A DNA stretch of 7,819 nucleotides from the NCBI GenBank assembly GCA_900752425.1, contig CAADVE010000096.1, positions 1-7,819 on the forward strand, read 5' to 3'. The stretch is from an uncultured Collinsella sp. Its GTDB lineage: Bacteria > Actinomycetota > Coriobacteriia > Coriobacteriales > Coriobacteriaceae. The notes under the pieces were generated by a model. It did not search any database and had not been told where the DNA came from. It saw only the letters and a list, made by a program, of their open reading frames with translations. The position numbers and the translations under genes were made by a program. Numbering within the stretch: position 1 is the stretch's first letter; every line of letters starts with the position of its first letter. Shown here one piece after another: positions 1 to 6,114 of this stretch.

Positions 1-1
1 A

Positions 2-2692
2 GAGATCCCCAAGAACTACGACCGGTCGCCAACGGAGCCGGCGATCCTGCAGAAGTGGCTCGACGGCGGCTACTACAAGCGCCGTGAGGGCGTGGGCGAC
101 TGCACCGTCACCATTCCGCCTCCCAACGTGACCGGCAAGCTCCACATGGGCCATGCCACCGACGACTCCATCCAGGACGCCATCGTCCGTATGGCCCGCA
201 TGCGCGGCAAGTCCACGCGCTGGGTGCTGGGTACCGACCACGCCGGTATCGCCACGCAGACCAAGGTCGACAAGAAGCTCAAGAGTGAGGGCATCAGCCG
301 CCTGGAGATCGGTCGCGACAAGTTTGTCGACGCCTGCTGGGACTGGACCCACGAGTACGGCGGCATCATCGTCGAGCAGATCAAGCGTATGGGCTGCTCC
401 GTCGACTTCGACAACGAGCGCTTCACCATGGACGAGGACTATGCCCAGGCCGTGCGCAAGGTCTTCTGCGACTGGTACCACGACGGCCTGATCTACCGTG
501 GCAAGCGCATCGTCAACTGGTGCCCCAACTGCACCACCGCCATCTCGGACGACGAGGCCGAGTACAAGGACGAGAAGGGCCACCTGTGGCACCTGCGCTA
601 CCCGCTGACCGAGCCGGTCAACGGCCAGGATTACATCGTCGTCGCCACCACGCGCCCCGAGACCATGCTCGGCGACACGGGCGTCGCCGTTTCCCCGAAG
701 GACCCCGAGAAGGCCGCCTTCGTGGGCAAGACCGTCAAGCTTCCCATCGTCGACCGTGAGATCCCCATCTTTGAGGATTGGCATGTCGACGCCAACTTCG
801 GTTCCGGCTTCGTCAAGGTCACCCCGGCCCACGACCCCAACGACTACGCCATGGGTCAGGCCCACGACCTGCCGCAGATCAACATCTTCGACGAGCACGC
901 GGTGGTCGTCGAGGGCTACGGCGAGTTCACCGGCATGAACCGCGACGAGTGCCGCGAGGCCGTCATCAAGTGGTTCGAGGAGCACGACCTGCTCGATCAC
1001 GTCGAGGACCTCGATCACTCCGTCATGCACTGCTACCGCTGCGACGCCGCGCTTGAGCCGTGGCTGTCCGAGCAGTGGTTCGTCGCCGTCGACAAGCTCA
1101 AGGGGCCGGCGCTCGACGCCGTCAACTCCGGCAAGGTCACCTTCCACCCCGCGCGCTGGACGCAGACCTACACCACCTGGATGGAGAACCTCAAGGACTG
1201 GTGTATCAGCCGCCAGCTGTGGTGGGGCCACCGCATTCCCGTGTTCTACTGCGAGGACTGCGGCTGGGAGGACGCCCTTACCGAGGACACCGATGTGTGC
1301 CCCAAGTGCGGCGGTCATCACGTGCGCCAGGACGAGAACGTGTTGGACACCTGGTTCAGCTCGCAGCTGTGGACCTTCGCCACGCAGGGCTGGCCGCAAA
1401 AGCCGGAACTGCTCGAGGGCCATCACCCCACGACGGCGCTCGTCACTGCGCGCGACATCATCGCGCTGTGGGTCGCCCGCATGGTCATGAGCTCGCTGTA
1501 CTTCCTGGACGAGGTGCCGTTTAAAGACGTCGTCATCTACCCGACGATCCTTGCCAAGGACGGTAGCCGCATGTCCAAGTCCAAGGGCAACGGCGTTGAC
1601 CCCATGGACCTCATCGGTATGTACGGCGCCGACGCCATGCGTTACAACCTGCTCACGCTGTGCACCAACAACCAGGACGTCAAGTTCGACGCGAACATCG
1701 ACAAGAAGACTAAGAAGCTTATCGACAGTCCGCGTACCGAACAGGCCAAGTCGTTTGTGACCAAGATCTGGAACGCAAGCCGCTTCCTGCTTATGAACAT
1801 GGAGGGCTACACGCCCGGTGAGCCCGTCGTGGAGACGCCGGCCGACGCTTGGATGTTCAGCCGCCTGGCAAAGGCCGTGAAGATGGTCACCGAGGGTATT
1901 GAGAACTACACCTTTGGCGACATGGCCCGCGGCGTGCAGCAGTTCTTCTGGAACGAGGTCTGCGACTGGTACGTCGAGGTCACCAAGGCCCGCCTGAAGG
2001 GCGAGGGCCGTCTGCAGGCGCAGCGCAACCTGATCTTTGTGCTCGACACCTCCATTCGCCTGATGCACCCGCTTATGCCGTTTGTCACCGAGGAGATCTG
2101 GGACAACATGCCGGCGAGCGTGCTCGATCTGGACGCCGAGGGCAACGTTGACCGCGCCGAGGCGCTCATGATCGCCAAGTGGCCTGAGCCCGCCGACTAC
2201 GTCAAGTACGTCGACGAGGACGCTGAGCGCGCGTTTGAGCTGTGCCGCACCGTCGTTTCCGCCGCCCGCGCCACGCGTTCGCGTTACCGCTTGAGCCCCA
2301 AGGCCGAGCTCGACGTGGTCGTGCGCGCCGGTGCCGAGGATATCGAGAAGCTCGAGAGCCTGCGCTCGACCATCGAGCCGCTGGCCAACACCGCTTCGCT
2401 CGTCATGGGTACTGACGTTGAGAAGCCGGATGCGAGCATCGCCGTGGTCGACAGCGGCGTCGAGGTCTTTGTGGTGCTCGAGGGCAAGGTCGACCTTTCG
2501 GCCGAGAAGGCGCGCCTGGAGAAGGAGATCGCCGCGGCCCAGAAGGAGCTCGCCGGCTGCGAGAAGACGCTTGCCAACGAGGGCTTTGTGGCCAAGGCCG
2601 CGCCTGCGGTGGTCCAGAAGAAGAGGGACCGTGCAGCTGAGCTCAAGGAGATCCTTGCGGCGCTGACTGCTCAGGTTGCAGACTTCTCGTAG
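2..2692 (+). CDS. valS: Valyl-tRNA synthetase (class I), 5' end cut by window edge
   Basis: Cytosolic enzyme that attaches valine to tRNA-Val using ATP and edits mischarged threonine. The frame is open from base 2 and 896 residues are visible. The first visible residues E-I-P-K-N-Y align with the usual N-terminus, so only a few codons are missing; the GTG at 92 is internal. Seen, numbered from base 2: HMGH (48-51) in PPPNVTGKLHMGHA; editing domain with TTRPETMLGDT (216-226) and TPAHDPND (274-281); Cys pairs C174/C177 and C344/C347 bracketing that domain; a Cys4 zinc ribbon C417/C420/C433/C436; RMSKS (523-527), with Arg in place of the usual first Lys; an anticodon-binding helical region; and a Lys/Glu-rich C-terminal coiled-coil arm (about 832-896) typical of ValRS. 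The length fits the family (about 880-950). Codon use is strongly G/C-ending, as expected for a highly expressed gene. folC follows on the same strand. Confidence 0.98.
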   Translation, partial: EIPKNYDRSPTEPAILQKWLDGGYYKRREGVGDCTVTIPPPNVTGKLHMGHATDDSIQDAIVRMARMRGKSTRWVLGTDHAGIATQTKVDKKLKSEGISRLEIGRDKFVDACWDWTHEYGGIIVEQIKRMGCSVDFDNERFTMDEDYAQAVRKVFCDWYHDGLIYRGKRIVNWCPNCTTAISDDEAEYKDEKGHLWHLRYPLTEPVNGQDYIVVATTRPETMLGDTGVAVSPKDPEKAAFVGKTVKLPIVDREIPIFEDWHVDANFGSGFVKVTPAHDPNDYAMGQAHDLPQINIFDEHAVVVEGYGEFTGMNRDECREAVIKWFEEHDLLDHVEDLDHSVMHCYRCDAALEPWLSEQWFVAVDKLKGPALDAVNSGKVTFHPARWTQTYTTWMENLKDWCISRQLWWGHRIPVFYCEDCGWEDALTEDTDVCPKCGGHHVRQDENVLDTWFSSQLWTFATQGWPQKPELLEGHHPTTALVTARDIIALWVARMVMSSLYFLDEVPFKDVVIYPTILAKDGSRMSKSKGNGVDPMDLIGMYGADAMRYNLLTLCTNNQDVKFDANIDKKTKKLIDSPRTEQAKSFVTKIWNASRFLLMNMEGYTPGEPVVETPADAWMFSRLAKAVKMVTEGIENYTFGDMARGVQQFFWNEVCDWYVEVTKARLKGEGRLQAQRNLIFVLDTSIRLMHPLMPFVTEEIWDNMPASVLDLDAEGNVDRAEALMIAKWPEPADYVKYVDEDAERAFELCRTVVSAARATRSRYRLSPKAELDVVVRAGAEDIEKLESLRSTIEPLANTASLVMGTDVEKPDASIAVVDSGVEVFVVLEGKVDLSAEKARLEKEIAAAQKELAGCEKTLANEGFVAKAAPAVVQKKRDRAAELKEILAALTAQVADFS

Positions 2693-2703
2693 GTCTAACT
2701 TGG

Positions 2704-2820
2704 GGGCGCGTCCCGATGCTTTGCTCTCCGCTGCGAACAGTCCTGTGCAAGACGGACAGCACATTAAGTGCTGTCCTTTGCGTGCGGAACTTGCGGCGAG
2801 CAAAGCATCGGGCCGCTCCT
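2704..2820. repeat. Long nested intergenic hairpin after valS
   Basis: Starting 12 bp after the valS stop, this stretch folds almost end to end. The outer part is a perfect 15-bp inverted repeat, CCCGATGCTTTGCTC at 2712-2726 against its complement at 2798-2812. It extends outward with mismatches to about 2704/2820 (GCG at 2708-2710 pairs 2814-2816). At the tip is a perfect 9-bp stem, GGACAGCAC (2754-2762) and GTGCTGTCC (2768-2776), with an ATTAA loop. The flanks between also pair in part, for example CCGC at 2728-2731 with 2793-2796 and GCAA at 2747-2750 with 2778-2781. There is no T-run after the right arm, so it is not a standard intrinsic terminator. It could be a miniature palindromic repeat, a structured 3' UTR that protects valS mRNA, or an RNA-processing site. 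Confidence 0.8.
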
Positions 2821-2881
2821 AGTTCGTTTACGTGGTTGTTTGCATCTGGCGTGTTGGGGCCACTGGGTTGTGGCCTTGATC

Positions 2882-2912
2882 TTGCTGCAAAGCGGTGTTT
2901 GGCTGATATTTT
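2882..2912 (+). promoter_or_regulatory. Weak candidate promoter for folC
   Basis: TTGCTG at 2882-2887 lies 17 bp before GATATT at 2905-2910. The overlapping TGATATTTT (2904-2912) resembles an extended -10 element. The match is poor (about half of the -35 and four of six -10 positions) and rests only on position between the valS hairpin and folC. A small stem, GGCCAC/GTGGCC (2858-2875), lies just upstream. Otherwise nothing recognisable was seen between 2821 and 2918. Confidence 0.2.
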
Positions 2913-2918
2913 GAATGG

Positions 2919-2951
2919 GAGGGGCTCGTTGTTGCTTACGGGCCTCTTTTT
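2919..2951 (+). terminator. Terminator-like stem-loop just before folC
   Basis: GAGG plus CTCG (2919-2922, 2925-2928, with a two-G bulge) pairs with CGGG plus CCTC (2939-2946), giving eight pairs including one G-T. The loop is 10 nt and five T follow directly (2947-2951). This looks like an intrinsic terminator for valS, but it stops only five bases before the folC ribosome-binding site. It may therefore be an attenuator, or folC may start from a promoter so close that the hairpin lies at the 5' end of its mRNA. Confidence 0.45.
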
Positions 2952-2956
2952 ATGTT

Positions 2957-2962
2957 GAGGGG
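2957..2962 (+). promoter_or_regulatory. Ribosome-binding site that decides the folC start
   Basis: GAGGGG lies 10 nt before the ATG at 2973. The upstream in-frame ATG at 2952 sits directly after the T-run of the preceding stem-loop and has no purine-rich site in front of it, so 2973 is preferred. Confidence 0.65.
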
Positions 2963-2972
2963 ACTTTGGGTT

Positions 2973-4316
2973 ATGGCTAAGCGTTCTGGGTCGTATTCTG
3001 TGCCGTTCTCGTTTGAGTTGCTTTCGTTTGATGAGGCTGTGGGGCTTGCTGCTGATACGGGGCGGATTTCTGGGGATGCTGGTCCTCTGCTTGAGACTGT
3101 TGTCGATATGCTCGATGAGCTGGGGCGTCCGGACGAGTACTTTGATTGCATTCAGGTTGCCGGTACCAATGGCAAGACTTCGACGACGCGTTTTTCGGCT
3201 GCTATCCTTCACGGCGAGGGGCTCAAGACCGCGCTATATACGTCGCCGCAGCTTGTTCGCTATCCCGAGCGCATGGAGGTCGATGGGCGTGTTGTGAGCG
3301 ATGAGGCCTTTGCCCGTGGCGTTTCGGCAGCTGTCGAGGCGGGACATCGCGTGAATGCCCGTCGTATGGCGGCGGGGGAGCGCGCCTATACCATCACGCC
3401 GTTTGACCTGCTGACGGCTGCTGCACTGGTGGTGTTTGCCGAGGCTTGCGTGGACGTGGCCGTGCTTGAGGTCGGCATGGGCGGACGCTGGGATGCTACG
3501 AGTGCGACCGATCCCGTCGCCGTGGCCATTACGGGCATTGGGCTCGATCACACACGAATTTTGGGCGATACGCTCGAGGCCATTGCGGGGGAGAAGGCTG
3601 CGGTCATCAAGCCCGGACGCCTGGTTGTGCTGGGCGAGGGCACGCATGAGGCGAGCGTTCAGCGCGTGATGGATGCCCGTTGTCGAGAGTGCGGCATTGT
3701 GCCGCTCGTGGTGAGTCATGCCACGACTAAGGTGCCGGCGCATGTGGGCGACACGGTTGAGTTTAGCTGCACCACGCCACGTGCGATCTATACGTCGAGC
3801 ATGGTCAAGCCGGCCTATCAGCCGCAGAATGCCGCGTGCGCGATTATGCTGTGCGAGAGCTATCTGGGCCGCGAGCTCGATCATGACAAGCTCGATGCGT
3901 CGCTTATGGGCTGCCCCACGCCGGGCCGCTTTGATGTACTGGGGACCGATCCGCTCAAGCTGATCGACGCCTGCCATAACCCTCAGAGCTGCGAGAACTT
4001 TGTGAGCGCGCTGGACGAGATCGATCCGTGCGTGGAGAATCGCCCCACGCTGCTGTGCGCCGCGCTGGCCGACAAGGACGGGGCGGGTATCGTTGACGTT
4101 TTGGTTCCGGCGTTCCCCCGTGTGGTCGTAACCCAGACCGATTCCGATCGTGCTCTGCCGGCAGAGGAGCTCGCCGTCCTCGTTGATGCCGATAAGCTCA
4201 CGGGCGTATATCCGAGTGTGTCCGAGGCCCTCGCTGCCTTCGATGCCGCGGGCGAGTCCTTCGTAGCAGCCGGCACTATCACCTTAGCCGGCGAAGTAGC
4301 CGGCCTGCTGCGCTAA
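2973..4316 (+). CDS. folC: Folylpolyglutamate synthase / dihydrofolate synthase
   Basis: Mur-ligase-family cytosolic enzyme that adds glutamate to reduced folates with ATP hydrolysis, and in many bacteria also joins glutamate to dihydropteroate. From the ATG at 2973 it has 447 residues, slightly longer than usual (about 420-440). Seen: P-loop GTNGKTS (64-70); YTSPQLVRYPERMEVDG (89-105), the folate-binding stretch; ITPFDLLTA (141-149); VLEVGMGGRWDATSA (164-178); GLDHTRILGDTLEAIAGEKA (190-209), covering the Mg/carbamyl-Lys region; QPQNAACAI (283-291); PGRFDVL (317-323); DACHNP (332-337), where GAHNP is usual; LADKD (365-369); and AGTITLAGEV (433-442). It is cysteine-rich, including a CREC at 237-240. 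valS-folC is a common gene order, known in Bacillus. Early codons are T-ending far more often than in valS, suggesting lower expression. Whether it has both activities cannot be decided from sequence. Confidence 0.95.
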   Translation: MAKRSGSYSVPFSFELLSFDEAVGLAADTGRISGDAGPLLETVVDMLDELGRPDEYFDCIQVAGTNGKTSTTRFSAAILHGEGLKTALYTSPQLVRYPERMEVDGRVVSDEAFARGVSAAVEAGHRVNARRMAAGERAYTITPFDLLTAAALVVFAEACVDVAVLEVGMGGRWDATSATDPVAVAITGIGLDHTRILGDTLEAIAGEKAAVIKPGRLVVLGEGTHEASVQRVMDARCRECGIVPLVVSHATTKVPAHVGDTVEFSCTTPRAIYTSSMVKPAYQPQNAACAIMLCESYLGRELDHDKLDASLMGCPTPGRFDVLGTDPLKLIDACHNPQSCENFVSALDEIDPCVENRPTLLCAALADKDGAGIVDVLVPAFPRVVVTQTDSDRALPAEELAVLVDADKLTGVYPSVSEALAAFDAAGESFVAAGTITLAGEVAGLLR

Positions 4317-4317
4317 T

Positions 4318-4430
4318 CCCGTCCCCTCATCAGTTGCGGTGAAATGCGGACTGTTTTACAAGCCAGAAGCCTCAAACAGTCCGTATATCACCGCAACTCA
4401 AAAGCAGTCAATTTGGGACGGGGCTTTTTT
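4318..4430 (+). terminator. folC terminator built around a long hairpin
   Basis: CCCGTCCC begins two bases after the folC stop (4318-4325) and pairs perfectly with GGGACGGG at 4415-4422, followed by GC and six T (4425-4430). A 25-bp inner hairpin (4332-4356 with 4374-4398) brings the two outer arms together. This is the best-supported terminator in the window. Confidence 0.75.
4332..4398. repeat. Hairpin repeat, TTGCGGTG family, copy 1
   Basis: Arms 4332-4356 and 4374-4398 are inverted copies with 23 of 25 positions identical, and one of the two differences allows a G-T pair. The loop is 17 nt. The outer 14 bases, AGTTGCGGTGAAAT, recur almost unchanged at the ends of the hairpin at 6115-6181, while the inner part of the arm (GCGGACTGTTT) is different. 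So the outer end is shared and the inner arm is specific to this site. It sits inside the folC terminator. Confidence 0.8.
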
Positions 4431-4434
4431 AGCT
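4411..4434 (+). repeat. 24-nt GGACGGG/T-run motif, copy 1
   Basis: This 24-nt stretch begins ATTTGGGACGGG and ends CTTTTTTAGCT. It matches the minus-strand copies at 5883-5906 (22 of 24) and 6209-6232 (21 of 24). Here it forms the 3' half of the folC terminator. Confidence 0.7.
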
Positions 4435-4458
4435 GCCCTGTGCCCCGAGTTGACTCGC

Positions 4459-4622
4459 TCGCCACGAAATAGGCCTATCTACTACGTTTGACCGGTTACC
4501 CTCGACCATGCCGAGAATCGCGAAATTAAAACCGCAGGTAGACGGCTTGCGGATATTGCGAAAAGCCGGTTATGGTCGACCCGTGCGGGTTAAACGTAGT
4601 AGATAGGCCGTTTTTGTGGCGA
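4459..4622. repeat. Hairpin element A with conserved core
   Basis: The outer arms 4459-4493 and 4588-4622 are inverted copies with 31 of 35 positions identical; two of the four differences allow G-T pairs. The uninterrupted heart includes GGCCTATCTACTACGTTT. A second stem, TCGACCAT (4502-4509) with ATGGTCGA (4572-4579), encloses the core. The stretch 4504-4575 aligns without gaps to 5957-6028 (55 of 72 identical), with a block at 4516-4549 that is 32 of 34 identical. The arms of the two elements are unrelated. On the plus strand the core also reads as a 32-codon frame (ATG 4508 to TAG 4606) with no ribosome-binding site. A T-run follows the right stem (4611-4615), so it could also terminate transcription. 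No transposase is nearby. Confidence 0.8.
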
Positions 4623-4634
4623 AGCATTGGCAGG

Positions 4635-4665
4635 ATGTGGCAAAGGGACTGTCCCTTTGTCACAT
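4635..4665. terminator. 31-nt palindrome just past the peptidase stop
   Basis: Arms 4635-4649 and 4651-4665 are 15 nt each around a single central T, complementary except for one G-T pair. It contains GCAAAGGGAC and GTCCCTTTGT and begins three bases past the stop codon of the minus-strand peptidase gene, so it is well placed as its 3' hairpin. There is no clear T-run on either side, so it may stabilise mRNA or be a dispersed palindrome rather than an intrinsic terminator. Confidence 0.4.
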
Positions 4666-4668
4666 TGG

Positions 4669-5757
4669 CTAGACTAGGCGGACTGGATCGTGGGGGTAGG
4701 CGTTGAGAATCTCGACGCCGTTCTCGGTCACCAGGGCCAGGTCCTCGATGCGGACACCGGTGCGGCCGGGGAGGTAGATGCCCGGCTCGATGGAGAACGT
4801 CATGCCAGGCTCTACGACTTGCTCGTTGACAAGCGAGACGTCTCCCGGCTCGTGGTCCTGCAGGCCGATCGAGTGTCCCAGGCGGTGCGTAAAGTACTGC
4901 CCATAGCCCGCGTCCTCAATCACGTCGCGCGCGGCGCGGTCCAGGTCGCACATGCGCACGCCCGGGGCGATGAGCGCCTCGGCGGCCTCGTTGGCGCGGC
5001 GCACGATGTCGTAGATATGTGCCGTCTCCTCGTCCGTCTCGCCCCAAAAGAACGTGCGTGTCATGTCCGAGCAGTAGTTGCGGCGACGTCCGCCAATGTC
5101 GAACAGCACCACGTCGCCGCGCTTGAGCACAGTGTCGTCGGGTTCGTGATGCGGATCGCCGGCGTTGGCGCCAAAGCTCACGATCGGCGGAAAGCTAAAG
5201 CCCTCACAGCCGTGATTGCGGTACAGGCCGAGCATCTGGTCGGCGATTTCGCGCTCCGTCACGCCTTCGTGGACGAGTTTGATGGCATCAGCCATCACGG
5301 CGTCGTTGGCGGCGGAGGACACGCGCATGAGCTCCTGCTCAGTGGCATCCTTGTGGGTGCGCGCGGCGGTGACGGCAAAGTCACCCAGGAAAAACTCGCT
5401 TGCGGCGTGGCGCTCCATGAGCGGCATCAAAAAGCCGGAGCGCATAACGGTATCGATGCCGAGGGGCTTGGCAGGATTGACCTCGCGTGCGATGGCGTCG
5501 GTCACGACGTCGGTATCGGTGTGATAGGCGACGCGGGCATTGTCGTACTCGGGCAGCTGATGCAGGGCGTTGACCAAGATCACGGGCTCGTCATCGCGTG
5601 CGAGCAGCACGCCGCAAAAACGCTCGAACATATCGGCATAAAAGCCGGTCAGGTAGTAAATCGACCACGGGTCGTTTACGAGCAGCTGCGCGCCGGGGTG
5701 GTGAGCCTCGAGCGCATCGAGCACGCGCGCCACACGCTGGTCATCGACATGTGCCAT
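4669..5757 (-). CDS. Xaa-Pro peptidase, family M24 (PepQ/aminopeptidase P type)
   Basis: Cytosolic di-metal peptidase that cleaves an N-terminal residue from proline in peptides or dipeptides. From the ATG at 5757 it has 362 residues, the normal length. An N-terminal creatinase-like domain (about 1-135) precedes a pita-bread catalytic domain (about 140-362). All five metal ligands are visible: D220 in LFDIGG, D231 in SDMTRTF, H295 in HRLGHSIG, E324 in FSIEPGIY and E338 in RIEDL. H203/H204 and H302 are likely substrate-site histidines. An in-frame ATG at 5805 would add 16 residues but lies inside an intergenic hairpin; the start at 5757 has AAAGGA six bases upstream. The gene stands alone and converges on folC. 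Dipeptidase versus aminopeptidase P specificity is not decidable here, so no symbol is given. Confidence 0.93.
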   Translation of the reverse strand: MAHVDDQRVARVLDALEAHHPGAQLLVNDPWSIYYLTGFYADMFERFCGVLLARDDEPVILVNALHQLPEYDNARVAYHTDTDVVTDAIAREVNPAKPLGIDTVMRSGFLMPLMERHAASEFFLGDFAVTAARTHKDATEQELMRVSSAANDAVMADAIKLVHEGVTEREIADQMLGLYRNHGCEGFSFPPIVSFGANAGDPHHEPDDTVLKRGDVVLFDIGGRRRNYCSDMTRTFFWGETDEETAHIYDIVRRANEAAEALIAPGVRMCDLDRAARDVIEDAGYGQYFTHRLGHSIGLQDHEPGDVSLVNEQVVEPGMTFSIEPGIYLPGRTGVRIEDLALVTENGVEILNAYPHDPVRLV

Positions 5758-5763
5758 ACATCG

Positions 5764-5769
5764 TCCTTT
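5764..5769 (-). promoter_or_regulatory. Ribosome-binding site of the Xaa-Pro peptidase
   Basis: AAAGGA on the minus strand, six bases before the ATG at 5757. An ATG four bases earlier (5761) is in another frame that closes after a few codons, so 5757 is the start. Confidence 0.7.
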
Positions 5770-5790
5770 CGCTAGGGTGCCACCATGGTA

Positions 5791-5839
5791 TCCCAAGCCC
5801 GGCACATAGGGACGTTCCTTTTATGCCGGCACCTTGGGA
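5791..5839. repeat. Hairpin in the leader of the peptidase gene
   Basis: TCCCAAGCCCGGCA (5791-5804) pairs with TGCCGGCACCTTGGGA (5824-5839), with a small internal asymmetry, around an AGGGACGTTCCTTTT loop that can pair further (GGGA with TCC). It lies 21 bp upstream of the peptidase ribosome-binding site. The central AGGGAC-TCC-TTT pattern resembles the middle of the 4635-4665 palindrome, which flanks the other end of the gene. Confidence 0.6.
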
Positions 5840-5863
5840 CACTCCTTAGCATGGGCTGTCTAG

Positions 5864-5873
5864 CGAACGTTCG
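5864..5873. promoter_or_regulatory. Perfect 10-bp palindrome, possible operator
   Basis: CGAACGTTCG is a perfect palindrome about 95 bp upstream of the peptidase ribosome-binding site. It could bind a dimeric regulator. No convincing promoter was found around it, and a 10-bp palindrome can arise by chance. Confidence 0.15.
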
Positions 5874-5882
5874 GGCAAAAGT

Positions 5883-5906
5883 AGCTAAAAGAGGCCCGTC
5901 CCAAAT
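5883..5906 (-). repeat. 24-nt GGACGGG/T-run motif, copy 2
   Basis: On the minus strand this reads ATTTGGGACGGG then CCTCTTTTAGCT, 22 of 24 identical to the copy in the folC terminator. The preceding AGCCC (5907-5911 on the plus strand reads GGGCT) can pair with GGGC in the motif to make a short terminator-like stem before TCTTTT. No gene ends here; hairpin element B begins eight bases away. Confidence 0.6.
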
Positions 5907-5913
5907 GGGCTGG

Positions 5914-6072
5914 TTTCAAAAGTATGGCGGATTACGGGGCTGGACCTGTATTACTTGACCATGGCAAAAATCGCGAAATTAAAACCGCATGTAGATGGCT
6001 TGTCAAAAATTGAAAATGGCCGGTATGGATGGGGGTCTCCGAATCAGCCCGTAATCCGGCATAGTATTGAAA
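5914..6072. repeat. Hairpin element B with conserved core
   Basis: The outer arms 5914-5942 and 6045-6072 are inverted copies: 25 of 28 positions match, with one bulged G. The centre is CGGATTACGGG against CCCGTAATCCG. The inside, 5957-6028, aligns gap-free with 4504-4575 of element A, with identical spacing between GACCATG, the AATCGCGAAATTAAAACCGC block and the final TATGG. The arms share no sequence with those of element A. On the plus strand the core reads as a 41-codon frame (ATG 5961 to TAG 6086), open upstream to 5889 and without a ribosome-binding site. In both elements the frame begins M-x-x-I-A-K-L-K-P. Origin and function are unknown; it may be a small mobile palindromic element, a structured RNA, or a decayed gene. 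Confidence 0.78.
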
Positions 6073-6114
6073 TGACACTAAAGTAGGCACAAGCTAAATA
6101 CCGATTCCAAGGAT

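Noticed and set aside
2716..2958. An 80-codon plus-strand frame across the valS-folC gap
   Set aside because: It runs through the nested hairpin and the terminator-like loop, has no ribosome-binding site and gives a low-complexity translation.
2821..2972. Riboswitch (tetrahydrofolate) or T-box leader ahead of folC
   Set aside because: I saw no T-box sequence TGGNACCGCG and no recognisable THF aptamer core. Only a 6-bp stem and a terminator-like loop are present.
3234..3977. A 247-codon open frame on the minus strand inside folC
   Set aside because: It is rich in Arg, His and Ala with no motif and overlaps fully with an intact FolC. It is an antisense shadow of a GC-rich gene.
4459..4622. 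Integron attC site (GTTAAAC at 4589-4595 fits GTTRRRY)
   Set aside because: The motif is inside the arm and not at the element boundary, the opposite side is GTTTGAC and not RYYYAAC, element B lacks it, and no integrase or cassette array is present.
4690..5775. A 361-codon open frame on the plus strand opposite the Xaa-Pro peptidase gene
   Set aside because: It is a frame mirror of the G/C-ending codons of the peptidase, whose five metal ligands and length fit a real gene. The plus-strand translation shows no known motif.
5864..5873. LexA/SOS box
   Set aside because: CGAACGTTCG has the half-sites CGAAC and GTTCG, but known Gram-positive boxes have a four-base spacer between them and the neighbouring gene is not an SOS gene.
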